The notes: generated by a model not told the origin, from the letters alone. 64,000 nt of DNA from an uncultured Alphaproteobacteria bacterium (GCA_949878575.1 CATLAX010000001.1:1-64000); one strand, 5' to 3'; positions 1-9,062 are shown, numbered from the stretch's first letter. A program made the numbers and translations.

Positions 1-70
1 ACCTAATTTAAAAAAGCGGCGGATTTCTTGTTGCATTTTGTTATAAAGTATTGCAAACTGTTGAACAGTC

Positions 71-142
71 GCCGGTGTTAGGCTGGTATGTAATCCCTTC
101 GTAATGAGGGGGTCGTAGGTTCAAGTCCTATAACCGGCACCA
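71..142 (+). tRNA. degenerate tRNA-Thr(CGU)-like gene
   Basis: The acceptor ends GCCGGT and ACCGGC pair, the T arm (GTAGG TTCAAGT CCTAT) is intact and CCA is encoded. TTCGTAA would be a normal loop for anticodon CGU. The D arm is about four bases short, position 7 faces a mismatch, and the anticodon stem only closes if the loop grows to eight bases (CCCT/AGGG). No good promoter lies upstream, unlike the other three tRNA genes here. It may be a worn-out tRNA-Thr or a tRNA-derived remnant. The identity rests on the anticodon loop and similarity of the T arm to Thr tRNAs. Confidence 0.5.
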
Positions 143-150
143 GAATAAAA

Positions 151-180
151 GCATCGGATTCTTATCCGATGCTTTTTATT
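151..180. terminator. bidirectional intrinsic terminator
   Basis: A perfect 9-bp stem GCATCGGAT/ATCCGATGC with loop TCTT has a T run on both strands. It can end the tRNA-like transcript from the left and the Stealth-family gene from the right. Confidence 0.85.
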
Positions 181-1168
181 TCTCAAACGATGACTTGTTC
201 GGAAATTTCTGCGCCAAAAAACGCTTGTTTGAACGCTTTACCCTGCACGACAAGCCAGGTTCGTCGTTTATACAGAAAACAGGCGGATTTATTCCCCGCA
301 ACACCTTTACCGCATCCGTGCAATAAACGGGGGAGTTGTTTATTGCACGTTTATGCAAAAAATTGCGAAGTTTTGCCGTTATCCCGCCCGATGGCTTTCT
401 GCTGCGGCAGCGGTACAAAACCGCACGCCCGGTGCATACGTCATACAGATTGAAATACCAGCGTTGCAGTTCTGACACGGTGCGAAATTTGTTACGAATA
501 TCGCCTTGTATTTTGTCGCGTACGTGCGGATGGGATGCAGCCTCCAGAAAACTGGACTTAAAACACGGGTCTATGCCGTGAGACGGGTAAATATTAAACA
601 AAGACCTGCCGAATATTTCCTTTATTACATCGGCGCTGTGAATTATTGTGCGGGCCCATTCGGACGGATTTTTACTTTTAAATCCGCGGCGCGAAACATG
701 CCCGCTGTAACGGACAATCGCGCGACCGCGCCTGTCGTAAAAAAATTCCGGCGAAACGGGGCGGCCAAACATAACATCGTCGTTCAACAGCAAAAAACGT
801 TCCGCAAGACCCGGAATATTTGCCACGCATTTTTCTATTGCATTGGAATTAAACGTCGGGATTGCGTCGCGCGGCATTATTTTTTCATGCGGAACAATCG
901 TTATTTTTGGATGCTTTGTCCGCAGAAAACGCGGAACCTGTCCAAATCCGGTGACAATGTAAATATGATTTACCCACGGGGCGAATCTTTCAACACTGCG
1001 CAAAGAATAAAGCAATTCGTCATTGTCGGCCCAGCGCGCCGCTGACAGGGCGTCTTTGTAAACACCGCCTGACGATTTGTTTATTTTTCTTTGCCATTGC
1101 TGTTTCGCCACGCGCCACAGGGGATCCGCGCCGTCAACCCACAAATATACGACGTCTATTTTTTGCAT
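176..1168 (-). CDS. Stealth-family sugar-phosphate transferase
   Basis: The N-terminus IDVVYLWVDGADPLW matches Stealth conserved region 1. It is followed by a CR2-like block (RWADNDELLYSLRSVERFAPWV, then IYIVTGFGQVP) and the LLLNDDVMFGRP segment typical of this family. Stealth proteins transfer hexose-1-phosphate or similar groups during capsule or exopolysaccharide synthesis. At 330 aa the length fits. The gene stands alone, with no other capsule gene beside it, so the polysaccharide it serves is not visible here. It starts at ATG and ends against the bidirectional terminator. A basic C-terminal tail follows the last recognisable block. Family assignment is secure; the donor and acceptor are unknown. 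Confidence 0.85.
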   Translation of the reverse strand: MQKIDVVYLWVDGADPLWRVAKQQWQRKINKSSGGVYKDALSAARWADNDELLYSLRSVERFAPWVNHIYIVTGFGQVPRFLRTKHPKITIVPHEKIMPRDAIPTFNSNAIEKCVANIPGLAERFLLLNDDVMFGRPVSPEFFYDRRGRAIVRYSGHVSRRGFKSKNPSEWARTIIHSADVIKEIFGRSLFNIYPSHGIDPCFKSSFLEAASHPHVRDKIQGDIRNKFRTVSELQRWYFNLYDVCTGRAVLYRCRSRKPSGGITAKLRNFLHKRAINNSPVYCTDAVKVLRGINPPVFCINDEPGLSCRVKRSNKRFLAQKFPNKSSFEK

Positions 1169-1248
1169 TTTTTACCGCGTTTATTAAGGAAAAATTTCCT
1201 TTTCCACATATATACCAACACACGGGCCCGCAAACAAGGAATATTTAT

Positions 1249-1275
1249 TTGCATTCAATATAAATTCATTATAAA
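1249..1275 (+). promoter_or_regulatory. putative ileS promoter
   Basis: TTGCAT is followed after 15 bases by TATAAA, and a second TATAAA lies at 1259-1264. Either -10 places transcription start only a few bases before the leader peptide ATG at 1288. Confidence 0.45.
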
Positions 1276-1287
1276 ATCAGCATTGAT

Positions 1288-1317
1288 ATGAATAAAAACA
1301 CCATAATTATTAAATAA
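1288..1317 (+). CDS. putative ileS leader peptide MNKNTIIIK
   Basis: This nine-codon reading frame holds three consecutive isoleucine codons (ATA ATT ATT) and then stops. It lies between a promoter-like sequence and an intrinsic terminator that ends just before isoleucyl-tRNA synthetase. That is the classic layout of ribosome-mediated attenuation: scarce Ile-tRNA would stall the ribosome on the Ile codons and favour read-through into ileS. No clear Shine-Dalgarno is visible, so translation may be leaderless. I did not resolve a convincing antiterminator helix. Function is inferred from position and codon content. Confidence 0.6.
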   Translation: MNKNTIIIK

Positions 1318-1345
1318 ATTCGGCACCGCGCTTTGGCACGTTGTC

Positions 1346-1371
1346 CGGGCGCATACGGCGCCCGTTTTTAT
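1346..1371 (+). terminator. terminator hairpin in the ileS leader (attenuator)
   Basis: CGGGCGC and GCGCCCG pair around ATACG and are followed by TTTTTA. The hairpin lies about 24 bases before the ileS ATG. The upstream gene is on the other strand, so this terminator can only act on the ileS transcript itself. Confidence 0.7.
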
Positions 1372-1393
1372 AAAAAACAAAAAGGCAGAACAA

Positions 1394-4300
1394 ATGGCAT
1401 ACCCAAAGACAGACCCGCGGGCGAACTTTCCGGCACTGGAACAGGAAATACTGGAATTTTGGCGCAAAGACGACACATTCCACAAATCACTGACCAAAAC
1501 AAAGCAGGGCCATCCTTTTTCATTTTACGACGGGCCGCCGTTCGGAAACGGTTTGCCGCACTGGGGCCATCTGGGCGTGTCCGCGGTAAAGGACATGGTA
1601 TGCCGGTATCAGACGATGAAAGGACGCTTTGTCCGGCGTGAACTGGGGTGGGACTGTCACGGCTTGCCGGCGGAAAACTCTGTTGAGAAAAAGCAGCAGC
1701 GCAGCGCCAAGGACATTGTCGCAAACGACGGCATAGCCGCATTCTGCGACATGTGCCGCACGGATGTAATGCGCTATACCACGGAATGGGAAAAATTTAT
1801 CGCGCGCATCGGGCGCTGGGTTGATGTCGGCGACGGATACGGATACAAGACTATGGATAAAAACTATATGGAATCCATGCTGTGGACGTTAAAGTCGCTG
1901 TATGACAAGGGCCTGTTGTACAAGGATTACAGCGTCAATCCGTTTGACTGGGTAAACGGGACGGTCGTATCAAATTCCGAGGCGTCACAGGATTACCGCG
2001 ACGTAGTGGACGACGCCGTTACCGTCTGGTTTGAACTGGAAAATGGCGACAGGGTCATGGCATGGACGACAACACCGTGGACACTGCCGGCGAACAGCGC
2101 ACTGGCGGTGAATCCGGCAATGAAATACGTCCGCATGCGCGACGCTGACGGCATGGTTTACATAATTGCCGAAACGCGGATAAAGGCGTATGAAAAACAG
2201 CTGGCCGCGGCGGAAAAAATAGGCGAGGTTATGGGTTCCGACCTGGTCGGGAAAAAGTACAAGCCGCTGTTTGACTATTATGCGAACACGTCCGATTTGC
2301 TCTACCAGGTAATCGGGGCGGAATACGTATCAGACGGCGACGGCACAGGCATTGTGCATATCGCACCCGCATTCGGTGCGGACGACTTTTGGGCGGCCAA
2401 AGCCGTTGATCCGAAATTTCCGGTTCTGCTAAACGTGGACAATTACGGAAACTTTGACGAAACCGTGCGCGATTTCGCAGGCGAAAACATATTCGCTGCA
2501 AACGGCCGGGTAATTGATTTGCTGAAATCACGCGGCCATGTCGTAAAAAAAGAACAGTACAAGCACAGCTATCCCTATGGCGACCGGTCAAAGGAAAAGT
2601 TAATCTACCGCGCGACGGATTCATGGTACATAGACGTGCCAAAGATAAAGGAAAAACTGCTGGCGAACAATGCAAAGGTTCATTGGACGTCGGCCGGCGA
2701 AAGATTCCGCAGCTGGATTGAAAACGCGCGGCCGTGGTCAATATCGCGCAACCGTTTCTGGGGAACGCCGCTGCCGATATGGCAGCGCGGGGACGAATAC
2801 AAAATATTCGGTTCAATCGCGGAACTGGAAGAATTCTTTGGAACAAAAATAAACGATCTGCACCGGCCGACGCTGGATGCGCTAAAGAAAGACGGATGGG
2901 AACGCATACCTGATGTTCTGGACTGCTGGGTGGAATCCGGATCCATGCCGTGGGCGTCACTGCATTACCCGTTTGAAAACAAGGAACGTTTTGACGCGAC
3001 ATTCCCGGCGGATTACATCATAGAAGGCCAGGACCAGACCCGCGGATGGTTTTATGCGCTGATGGTGCTGGCGACCGCAATGTTTGACGCGCCGGCGTTC
3101 CGCACCGTTTCCGCAAACGGAATGGTGGTGGATGAAAACAAGAAAAAGTTTTCAAAGTCACTGCAAAACTTTGTCAATCCTGAGGCCCAGATAGAACAAT
3201 TCGGCGCGGACGCAATCCGGCTGTTCATACTGGGGTCAAACTTTATGAAGGCGGAACCAGTTCCCGTGGACAAAGAGGGGAAAGTATTTGCAGAAACATC
3301 TAAAAACATTTTAACCCCGCTGTGGAACGCGTATCATTTCTTTACGCTGTATGCGAACGCCGGCAACATCACCGCCACAGACGACGTACACGGCGACAAC
3401 CCGCTGGACAAATACATACTGGCGGAATTAAACGAACTGATTGTTGTTGTTGACGCGGCGCTGGCGGAATACAAGCCGGACGCGGCCATTTCCGCATTCG
3501 TGCGTTTCCTGGACGTTTTAAACAACTGGTACATACGCCGCGGGCGCGCCCGTTTCTGGGACGAAGAACAGACGGCGTTTAACGTTCTGCACCACGTGCT
3601 GGTGACGGTGTGCCGCGCAATGGCGCCGTTTGCACCGTTTATAACGGACTATATATACCGCAATTTGACAGGCGGCGCATCCGTACACTTGACGGATTTT
3701 CCGACGGCGGAAAAATACGACGACGAAATCGTTACGGACATGCGACGTGTTCAGACAATAGTATCCGTTGGAAAACAGCTGCGCGAAAATTACCGTCTGC
3801 GCAACCGTCTGCCGTTGAACAAGATAACTGTGGCGGGCGTGAATATTCCGGAATACGCGGATATTATAAAGGACGAACTAAACGTCAAATCGGTGCTGTT
3901 TGCAGACGGCATTGACGCCGTTGCAGACAGTTTTGTGTATCTGATTACGCCGCGCATCGGGGCGCGCCTGGGTGGGGCGCTGCGCGAAATCATTCCGGCG
4001 GTAAAGCAGGGCAGATATGAAATCAGCGGCGACAAACTAACCGCGGCGGGCCACACGTTAAACGCGGATGAATTTGAAACACGTTTAACCGTAAAACCGG
4101 GTGTGACGGGCGCCGCGCTGCCGGACAATAGGGCGGTTGTCGTTTTGGATACCGAGGTTAACTCTGAACTGGTTGCAGAGGGTCTGGCGAACGACGCCCT
4201 GCGCTTTATACAGGACACGCGCAAGGCGGCGGGTCTGGATGTATCGGACCGCATACGCCTGACCTACAGTGCCGACCCGGCAATCGCCATGGCGATAGAG

Positions 4301-4420
4301 GCGCACAAAAAACGCATTATGCGCGATGCGCTGATAACGGAAATGACGGCCGGCGCCGGCGAATACGATACGGAGATAGAGGGCTATTCCCTGTCCGTGT
4401 CCGTGGAAAAGGTAAAATAA
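1394..4420 (+). CDS. ileS: isoleucine--tRNA ligase
   Basis: IleRS charges tRNA-Ile with isoleucine in the cytoplasm. The 1008-aa protein has the HIGH-type signature in the form PHWGHLG, the preceding FYDGPPFGNG block, the CP1 editing motif WTTTPWTLPAN, and the KMSKS-type signature as KKFSKS. The second KMSKS position is therefore phenylalanine in place of methionine. The anticodon-binding domain follows (NWYIRRGRARFW). The sequence style is that of the larger eukaryote-like IleRS type, known in some bacteria and often linked to mupirocin tolerance; that link is family knowledge and was not tested. It is preceded by a candidate leader peptide and attenuator. The small gene at 4432 and nth follow closely and are probably co-transcribed. 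Confidence 0.97.
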   Translation: MAYPKTDPRANFPALEQEILEFWRKDDTFHKSLTKTKQGHPFSFYDGPPFGNGLPHWGHLGVSAVKDMVCRYQTMKGRFVRRELGWDCHGLPAENSVEKKQQRSAKDIVANDGIAAFCDMCRTDVMRYTTEWEKFIARIGRWVDVGDGYGYKTMDKNYMESMLWTLKSLYDKGLLYKDYSVNPFDWVNGTVVSNSEASQDYRDVVDDAVTVWFELENGDRVMAWTTTPWTLPANSALAVNPAMKYVRMRDADGMVYIIAETRIKAYEKQLAAAEKIGEVMGSDLVGKKYKPLFDYYANTSDLLYQVIGAEYVSDGDGTGIVHIAPAFGADDFWAAKAVDPKFPVLLNVDNYGNFDETVRDFAGENIFAANGRVIDLLKSRGHVVKKEQYKHSYPYGDRSKEKLIYRATDSWYIDVPKIKEKLLANNAKVHWTSAGERFRSWIENARPWSISRNRFWGTPLPIWQRGDEYKIFGSIAELEEFFGTKINDLHRPTLDALKKDGWERIPDVLDCWVESGSMPWASLHYPFENKERFDATFPADYIIEGQDQTRGWFYALMVLATAMFDAPAFRTVSANGMVVDENKKKFSKSLQNFVNPEAQIEQFGADAIRLFILGSNFMKAEPVPVDKEGKVFAETSKNILTPLWNAYHFFTLYANAGNITATDDVHGDNPLDKYILAELNELIVVVDAALAEYKPDAAISAFVRFLDVLNNWYIRRGRARFWDEEQTAFNVLHHVLVTVCRAMAPFAPFITDYIYRNLTGGASVHLTDFPTAEKYDDEIVTDMRRVQTIVSVGKQLRENYRLRNRLPLNKITVAGVNIPEYADIIKDELNVKSVLFADGIDAVADSFVYLITPRIGARLGGALREIIPAVKQGRYEISGDKLTAAGHTLNADEFETRLTVKPGVTGAALPDNRAVVVLDTEVNSELVAEGLANDALRFIQDTRKAAGLDVSDRIRLTYSADPAIAMAIEAHKKRIMRDALITEMTAGAGEYDTEIEGYSLSVSVEKVK

Positions 4421-4431
4421 AAGGAATAAAA

Positions 4432-4662
4432 ATGAGTTTTTGCGGAAAAGCAGCTACAAACTGTGAATATTATTTCGAGGGCACATGTAGAAAAGACCGA
4501 TTCAAATGTTCCGAACAAATACGATACGCCTATGTATCACGATATTCAATCCCAGCACTGGACTCAGTGTTGCTCTATAACGGGAAAATTCTGGCAAACC
4601 AGGAAAAAATTCTGGAAAACCAGGAAAAAATTTTGCACAAATTAAACGAACTGCAGAAATAA
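4432..4662 (+). CDS. small cysteine-containing coiled-coil protein, unknown
   Basis: A 76-aa protein between ileS and nth, with AAAAGGAATAAAA as a good ribosome binding site and 2 bases before the nth start. The N-terminal third has four cysteines (C4, C11, C19, C26) that could bind a metal or form disulfides. The C-terminus is a short coiled coil with a visible internal duplication (NQEKILE then NQEKILH), mirrored at DNA level by a repeated CAGGAAAAAATT. I do not recognise the family. Position suggests co-transcription with ileS and nth. That it is a real gene rests on spacing, its ribosome binding site and the operon context. Confidence 0.6.
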   Translation: MSFCGKAATNCEYYFEGTCRKDRFKCSEQIRYAYVSRYSIPALDSVLLYNGKILANQEKILENQEKILHKLNELQK

Positions 4663-4664
4663 CA

Positions 4665-5321
4665 ATGACACCGACCGAATATTTTGAATGTGTGCCGAAA
4701 TCCGTGGATATGAACATCCGCAGTGAACTGTATTCCACCAACGAGTTTACGTTCGCTGTGGCGGTAATCCTGTCGGCCCAGGCAACGGACAAAAAAGTGA
4801 ACGAGGTCACGCCGGCGTTATTCCGTGCGGCCCCGTCGCCGGCGGCGATGACGGCGCTGGGCGAAGATGGGTTAAAAAAACACATAAAGGTGTTGTCCTT
4901 TTTCAACAACAAGGCAAAAAGCATCATGGGGCTGGCCGCGCGTTTAATGGACGATGCGGGCGCGGCGGATGCGGACTATAAGTTTCCGGCAAAATATCAC
5001 GACCGGGATGCGCTGATGAAACTGCCGGGTATCGGACAGAAAACGGCAAACGTTATTATGAACGTTTTGTGGGGCGCGCCAAACATTGGCGTGGACACTC
5101 ATGTTTTCCGCAATGCGCACCGTTACGGATGGGTCGGGGCGGACGCAAACACCCCGGAAAAGGTAGAGGCGGCGCTGATTGCCGTCATCCCGGCCAAATA
5201 TCACGGGATTGTAAATCACGTCATGGTTCTGCACGGGCGGTACGTGTGCCGTGCGCTGCGGCCCGCATGCGAAAAATGCCCGGTTGCGCACATATGCACC
5301 GCGGCGTGTAAAACCGTATAA
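4665..5321 (+). CDS. nth: endonuclease III
   Basis: Nth is a base-excision repair enzyme that removes oxidised pyrimidines and cuts the abasic site. The 218-aa protein carries the helix-hairpin-helix LPGIGQKTA with the catalytic lysine, the catalytic aspartate in VDTHVFR, and a C-terminal [4Fe-4S] loop with the exact C-x6-C-x2-C-x5-C spacing (CRALRPACEKCPVAHIC). Length is normal. It begins two bases after the small upstream gene and ends at a strong bidirectional terminator shared with pheT. It is one of four base-excision or repair enzymes in the window, along with the HhH-GPD protein, ung and xthA. Confidence 0.97.
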   Translation: MTPTEYFECVPKSVDMNIRSELYSTNEFTFAVAVILSAQATDKKVNEVTPALFRAAPSPAAMTALGEDGLKKHIKVLSFFNNKAKSIMGLAARLMDDAGAADADYKFPAKYHDRDALMKLPGIGQKTANVIMNVLWGAPNIGVDTHVFRNAHRYGWVGADANTPEKVEAALIAVIPAKYHGIVNHVMVLHGRYVCRALRPACEKCPVAHICTAACKTV

Positions 5322-5350
5322 AAAAAGGGGGCACGCCCCCTCTTTTATTT
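5321..5350. terminator. bidirectional terminator between nth and pheT
   Basis: GGGGG and CCCCC pair around CACG, with an A run on the left and a T-rich run on the right, between convergent genes. Confidence 0.85.
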
Positions 5351-7651
5351 GTCGCGAATCTTGCCGCCACACTTTTTTTCAACGGCGCCTATCACCGCGT
5401 TTTGTATTTCCATCAAATCGCCGTCCGTCATGTTTTTATCCGGTTGTATCGTGATGGTAAACGCAATAGATTTTTCACCGCCGGACATATCAAACGCATC
5501 AAATACAATCGCATCCGTTATGCGGCGGTCGGCGGACATTGCCGCGGCAATGATGTTTGCCGCCGGTGTCGCATCATCCACTATAAAGGCAAAGTCACGC
5601 TTAATCGGCGGGAATTCCGGTGCCGGCACATATTTTGCCATGTGACGGGCGGGTATGGCGTCAATATCGTGCACAACCGCCGCGCACACGCGCGTCTTTA
5701 TGCGCAGTTGCCGCGCAACAACGGGCGACAGTTCGCCAAATTCCGCAATTACCTTTTTACCCTGCATAATGCGGCCGAAACGGTACGGATGCGCCCAGCG
5801 TGGCGGATTATCCGTCGCAACGGTGTATTTCTGGCCCGCCATTAATGATGCTATGTCCGCCTTTACATCATAAATGTCAACCGCACGGCCGCGGCCGGCC
5901 CAGTGGCGCGGCGACGCGTCACCCGTCCGGACAATAGAGAGGGCCGTTCGCTGCATTCCCGGCATGTCGCCGTCAAACACCGTTCCGACCTCAAACAAAG
6001 ACAGATCCGGATAGCCGCGCTTTTCATTTGCGCCGACCGCGGCCAGCAGCCCCCCCAACAGACCGCCGCGCGCCGTATTAAAATCGGCTACAATCGGGTT
6101 TGCAACCATAACAGGCGCATGATCCGACAACAACTGTTCCGTCGCGGCGCATCCGAACCCGTAAGAGCGGCATTCATTTAAGCCGCGCGCAGCCAGCGCA
6201 CGCTTGATTTCCAGCGCATGATCCGCATGCGGCGCAACCGGGTTGCACGGCCGATGCACGGCCGCCGTCGCCATCCGGTCATAACCGTAAATGCGCGCAA
6301 TATCGGCAATTATCGTATCAGCTATCTCCACATCCACGCGGGCGGCGGGCGGCGTCACATCCCACACGGCACCATTTTCCGTCACGCAATAGCCCAGCGC
6401 ACGCAAAATATCACGCTGCACGTCCGCAGGCGCCTCAATACCCATCTTTTTACGGAACATGTCCGGCGAATACTTTATGCAGATATTGCGCACCGGGTCC
6501 GCACCGGATGATACGACGGACACAATTTCACCACCACAGGCGGCCGTTATGATTTCCGCCGCCGCACTCAGTGCGGGACCCGTCATGGTCGGATTTATCC
6601 CGCGTTCATAACGGTATGACGCATCTGTTGACATCCCCGCGCGCTTTGCTGTTTTGCGCACGCAAACAGGGTCAAAATAAGCGCTTTCCAGCAATATGTT
6701 GCGCGTTTTATCCGTTGTCATGCCACGCGCGCCACCCACGACCCCGGCCAGTGCCAGAATGCCGTCCGCATCGCACACAACCATGTCATCGGCGGTTAAT
6801 TCGTGCCGGGTGCCAAACAAATCCGTAAACTCTTCGTGTGGCGCGGCCATGCGCACAATAATATCGCCGTGAATTTCATCCGCGTCAAAGCAATGCATCG
6901 GCTGGGCCATGTCATAACAGACATAGTTTGTCGCGTCAATCGGCGCATTTTTCGGGTTTATACCGATTGCACGCAGACGCCGGGCGATTTTTTCATCGCT
7001 GTCCCCCATTGTTATGCCGCGGATTTCCGCCATGCGGTAAACGGAACATTTATCGGTGTCCAAACGCACGCGGCGCGCACCCGCCTTTTCCGCCAGCGGC
7101 CGTATTTCCGCCGCCACGTATTCGCCCGCACCCGCCGCGGCCAGGTCGCGTGCAATACCACGCACCGCCAGATAATCCGGCCTGTTCGGCGTTATGCCGG
7201 CATCAAACACAACAGGGGCCGGTATGACAGGCGCGCCTATTTCCGTATCCGCGGGCAGTTCAATTATTCCGTCGTGATTGTCCGACAGCCCCAGTTCACG
7301 TTCACTGCACATCATGCCGTCAGAGATAACCCCGCGCAGCTTTCCGCTTTGTATTTCATGTCCCGCAACGACGCATCCCGGCACAGCCAGTGCGGATACA
7401 ATCCCCGCACGAGCGTTCGGCGCGCCGCACACAACCTGGCGCTGATTGCCGGTTCCGTCATCCACCTTTAAAACGTGCAGGTGGTCGCTGTTTTCATGCG
7501 GGCGGCATTCCAGGATGCGCGCCGCAATCGGTGCAACGGGTGCGGATACATCGTCCACCTCCAGCCCGGTGCGCGTCAATATATCCGCAATTTCATCCGG
7601 CGATGCGGATGTTTTTAAATATTCAGTCAGCCAGTCGTACGTCCATTTCAT
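5345..7651 (-). CDS. pheT: phenylalanine--tRNA ligase beta subunit
   Basis: This is the large subunit of the alpha2-beta2 PheRS. At 768 aa it has, in order, the N-terminal tRNA-binding OB domain (about 40-150, HENSDHLHVLKVD), the B3/B4 editing region, the B5 domain, the catalytic-like core and a C-terminal ferredoxin-fold anticodon-binding domain (FPPIKRDFAFIVDD onward). The start ATG follows GGGGGA. It lies 17 bases downstream of pheS in the usual pheS-pheT order. Its 3' end runs into the hairpin shared with nth. Confidence 0.97.
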   Translation of the reverse strand: MKWTYDWLTEYLKTSASPDEIADILTRTGLEVDDVSAPVAPIAARILECRPHENSDHLHVLKVDDGTGNQRQVVCGAPNARAGIVSALAVPGCVVAGHEIQSGKLRGVISDGMMCSERELGLSDNHDGIIELPADTEIGAPVIPAPVVFDAGITPNRPDYLAVRGIARDLAAAGAGEYVAAEIRPLAEKAGARRVRLDTDKCSVYRMAEIRGITMGDSDEKIARRLRAIGINPKNAPIDATNYVCYDMAQPMHCFDADEIHGDIIVRMAAPHEEFTDLFGTRHELTADDMVVCDADGILALAGVVGGARGMTTDKTRNILLESAYFDPVCVRKTAKRAGMSTDASYRYERGINPTMTGPALSAAAEIITAACGGEIVSVVSSGADPVRNICIKYSPDMFRKKMGIEAPADVQRDILRALGYCVTENGAVWDVTPPAARVDVEIADTIIADIARIYGYDRMATAAVHRPCNPVAPHADHALEIKRALAARGLNECRSYGFGCAATEQLLSDHAPVMVANPIVADFNTARGGLLGGLLAAVGANEKRGYPDLSLFEVGTVFDGDMPGMQRTALSIVRTGDASPRHWAGRGRAVDIYDVKADIASLMAGQKYTVATDNPPRWAHPYRFGRIMQGKKVIAEFGELSPVVARQLRIKTRVCAAVVHDIDAIPARHMAKYVPAPEFPPIKRDFAFIVDDATPAANIIAAAMSADRRITDAIVFDAFDMSGGEKSIAFTITIQPDKNMTDGDLMEIQNAVIGAVEKKCGGKIRDK

Positions 7652-7668
7652 AATTATTTCCCCCGCAT

Positions 7669-8616
7669 TTAAAATCCATACCGGCGCAGCCAGCGCACAT
7701 CGTTTCCATACAGTTCACGCAAATCTGGCAGACCGTATTTCAGCATGGCCAGCCTGTCCCAGCCGAATCCGAACGCAAACCCCTGGTACTGTTCCGGGTC
7801 CACGCCGCAGTTGCGCAAAACATTCGGGTGCACCATTCCGGCCCCCATTATTTCCAGCCAGCGGCCGCCGCGAAATTTCATGTCTATTTCAATACTGGGG
7901 TCGGTAAACGGGAAATACGACGGGCGTATGCGCAGTTCTATGTCGTCGCGTTCAAAAAAGCGTTCCAAAAACGCGCGGACATCGCCGATTAAATCCGCCA
8001 TTGTGACATCACGGTCAATATACAATCCCTCTATCTGACCGAACATGGGCCCGTGGGTGGCGTCCATTTCCTTGCGATAGGTGGCGCCGACGCCAAATAT
8101 TTTAACAGGGGCGCCGGCGGTTTCCATCGTGCGAATCTGTATTGCGGACGTCTGGGTGCGCAACACGTTTCCGTTCGGCAGAAAGAAAGTATCCTGCATG
8201 TCGCGGGCCGGGTGGTGTGCGGGTGTGTTTAACGCCGTAAAGTTATGCCAGTCATCCTCAACCTCTGGCCCGGTGTGCATGGTGTATCCAAAAGACTCCA
8301 AAATTGTTGCCACCTCTGCCAGGGCCTGCGTCAACGGATGCAGTGTTCCGCGGTTTTCCGGCGCCGCATCCAGCGTCGCATCCTGTTTTTCATCCGCCAG
8401 TTTTGACATCAGCGCCGCATATTCCAGCGCCGTCTGGCGCGTTTTGAACGCAGTGCGCAGCGCGGCGTTCTGTTCGTTTAATTCCGCGCGCGCGGCGGCA
8501 TCCAAATTTTTCATGTCACGCAGGCGCGCGGTCATCGTTCCGTTTTTGCCGAATGTCGCGGCATACAACGCCTGCAGTTCTTCCAACGAATTTATTTTTT
8601 CTATTTTTCCCAGCAT
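7669..8616 (-). CDS. pheS: phenylalanine--tRNA ligase alpha subunit
   Basis: This is the catalytic subunit of PheRS. The 315-aa protein shows the N-terminal coiled-coil arm, the HPLTQ motif, class II motif 2 around FGVGATYRKEMDATH, and motif 3 near FGFGWDRLAMLKYG. It is slightly short for the family because the N-terminal arm is compact. The start follows TTAAGGAAAAATT, a clear ribosome binding site. Upstream lies a hairpin with a short T stretch that ends rplT, so pheST probably depends partly on read-through or on its own promoter, which I could not pinpoint. Confidence 0.97.
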   Translation of the reverse strand: MLGKIEKINSLEELQALYAATFGKNGTMTARLRDMKNLDAAARAELNEQNAALRTAFKTRQTALEYAALMSKLADEKQDATLDAAPENRGTLHPLTQALAEVATILESFGYTMHTGPEVEDDWHNFTALNTPAHHPARDMQDTFFLPNGNVLRTQTSAIQIRTMETAGAPVKIFGVGATYRKEMDATHGPMFGQIEGLYIDRDVTMADLIGDVRAFLERFFERDDIELRIRPSYFPFTDPSIEIDMKFRGGRWLEIMGAGMVHPNVLRNCGVDPEQYQGFAFGFGWDRLAMLKYGLPDLRELYGNDVRWLRRYGF

Positions 8617-8637
8617 AATTTTTCCTTAAACATAAAC

Positions 8638-8664
8638 AAAGACCGTCGTGTGACGGTCTTTATT
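8638..8664 (-). terminator. hairpin between rplT and pheS
   Basis: GACCGTC and GACGGTC pair around ACAC and are followed on the minus strand by TTTGTTT. The T run is short, so termination may be partial and leave some read-through into pheST. Confidence 0.65.
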
Positions 8665-8693
8665 ATTACAAAACAATACACCGCCGCCTAGCG

Positions 8694-9062
8694 TTATTTG
8701 GATTCGGCGCTGTTAAATCGTTTTGCAGTTTCTATCAGACGCGCAAAATTCGCATCGGAATTATACGCCATTTCCGCCAAAACCTTGCGGTCCAGGGCGA
8801 CGCCGGCCTTTTTCAGACCGTTCATAAACTGGCTGTATGTCAGACCGTTCATGCGGCATGCCGCATTGATGCGGACAATCCACAAACCACGGAATTCGCG
8901 CTTTTTAACGCGACGGTCGCGATATGCATACTGACCCGCCTTTTCCGTTTTTTCACGCGCGGCGCGATATGTTGAATGATGACGGCCCAGGTAACCCTTG
9001 GCACGCGCCAGTATCTTGTTGTGTTTCTGTTTAACGGTTGTTCCGCGTTTAACTCTTGCCAT
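8694..9062 (-). CDS. rplT: 50S ribosomal protein L20
   Basis: L20 is a 23S rRNA-binding protein that acts early in 50S assembly. The 122-aa sequence is typical: a basic N-terminal extension ([18 protein letters not shown]), then the globular part with [10 protein letters not shown] and [15 protein letters not shown]. It follows rpmI by 17 bases with a good GGGGG-type ribosome binding site. infC, which often heads this operon, is not present upstream. Confidence 0.98.
   Translation of the reverse strand: MARVKRGTTVKQKHNKILARAKGYLGRHHSTYRAAREKTEKAGQYAYRDRRVKKREFRGLWIVRINAACRMNGLTYSQFMNGLKKAGVALDRKVLAEMAYNSDANFARLIETAKRFNSAESK

Noticed and set aside
506-1045. 179-aa plus-strand ORF over the Stealth gene
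   Set aside because: It is antisense to a gene with clear family motifs and shows no protein-like pattern.
1319-1363. Second T-box in the ileS leader (GGCACCGCG at 1322)
   Set aside because: Only the last nine bases of the core are present; the GGGTGG half is missing. The leader-peptide explanation fits better.
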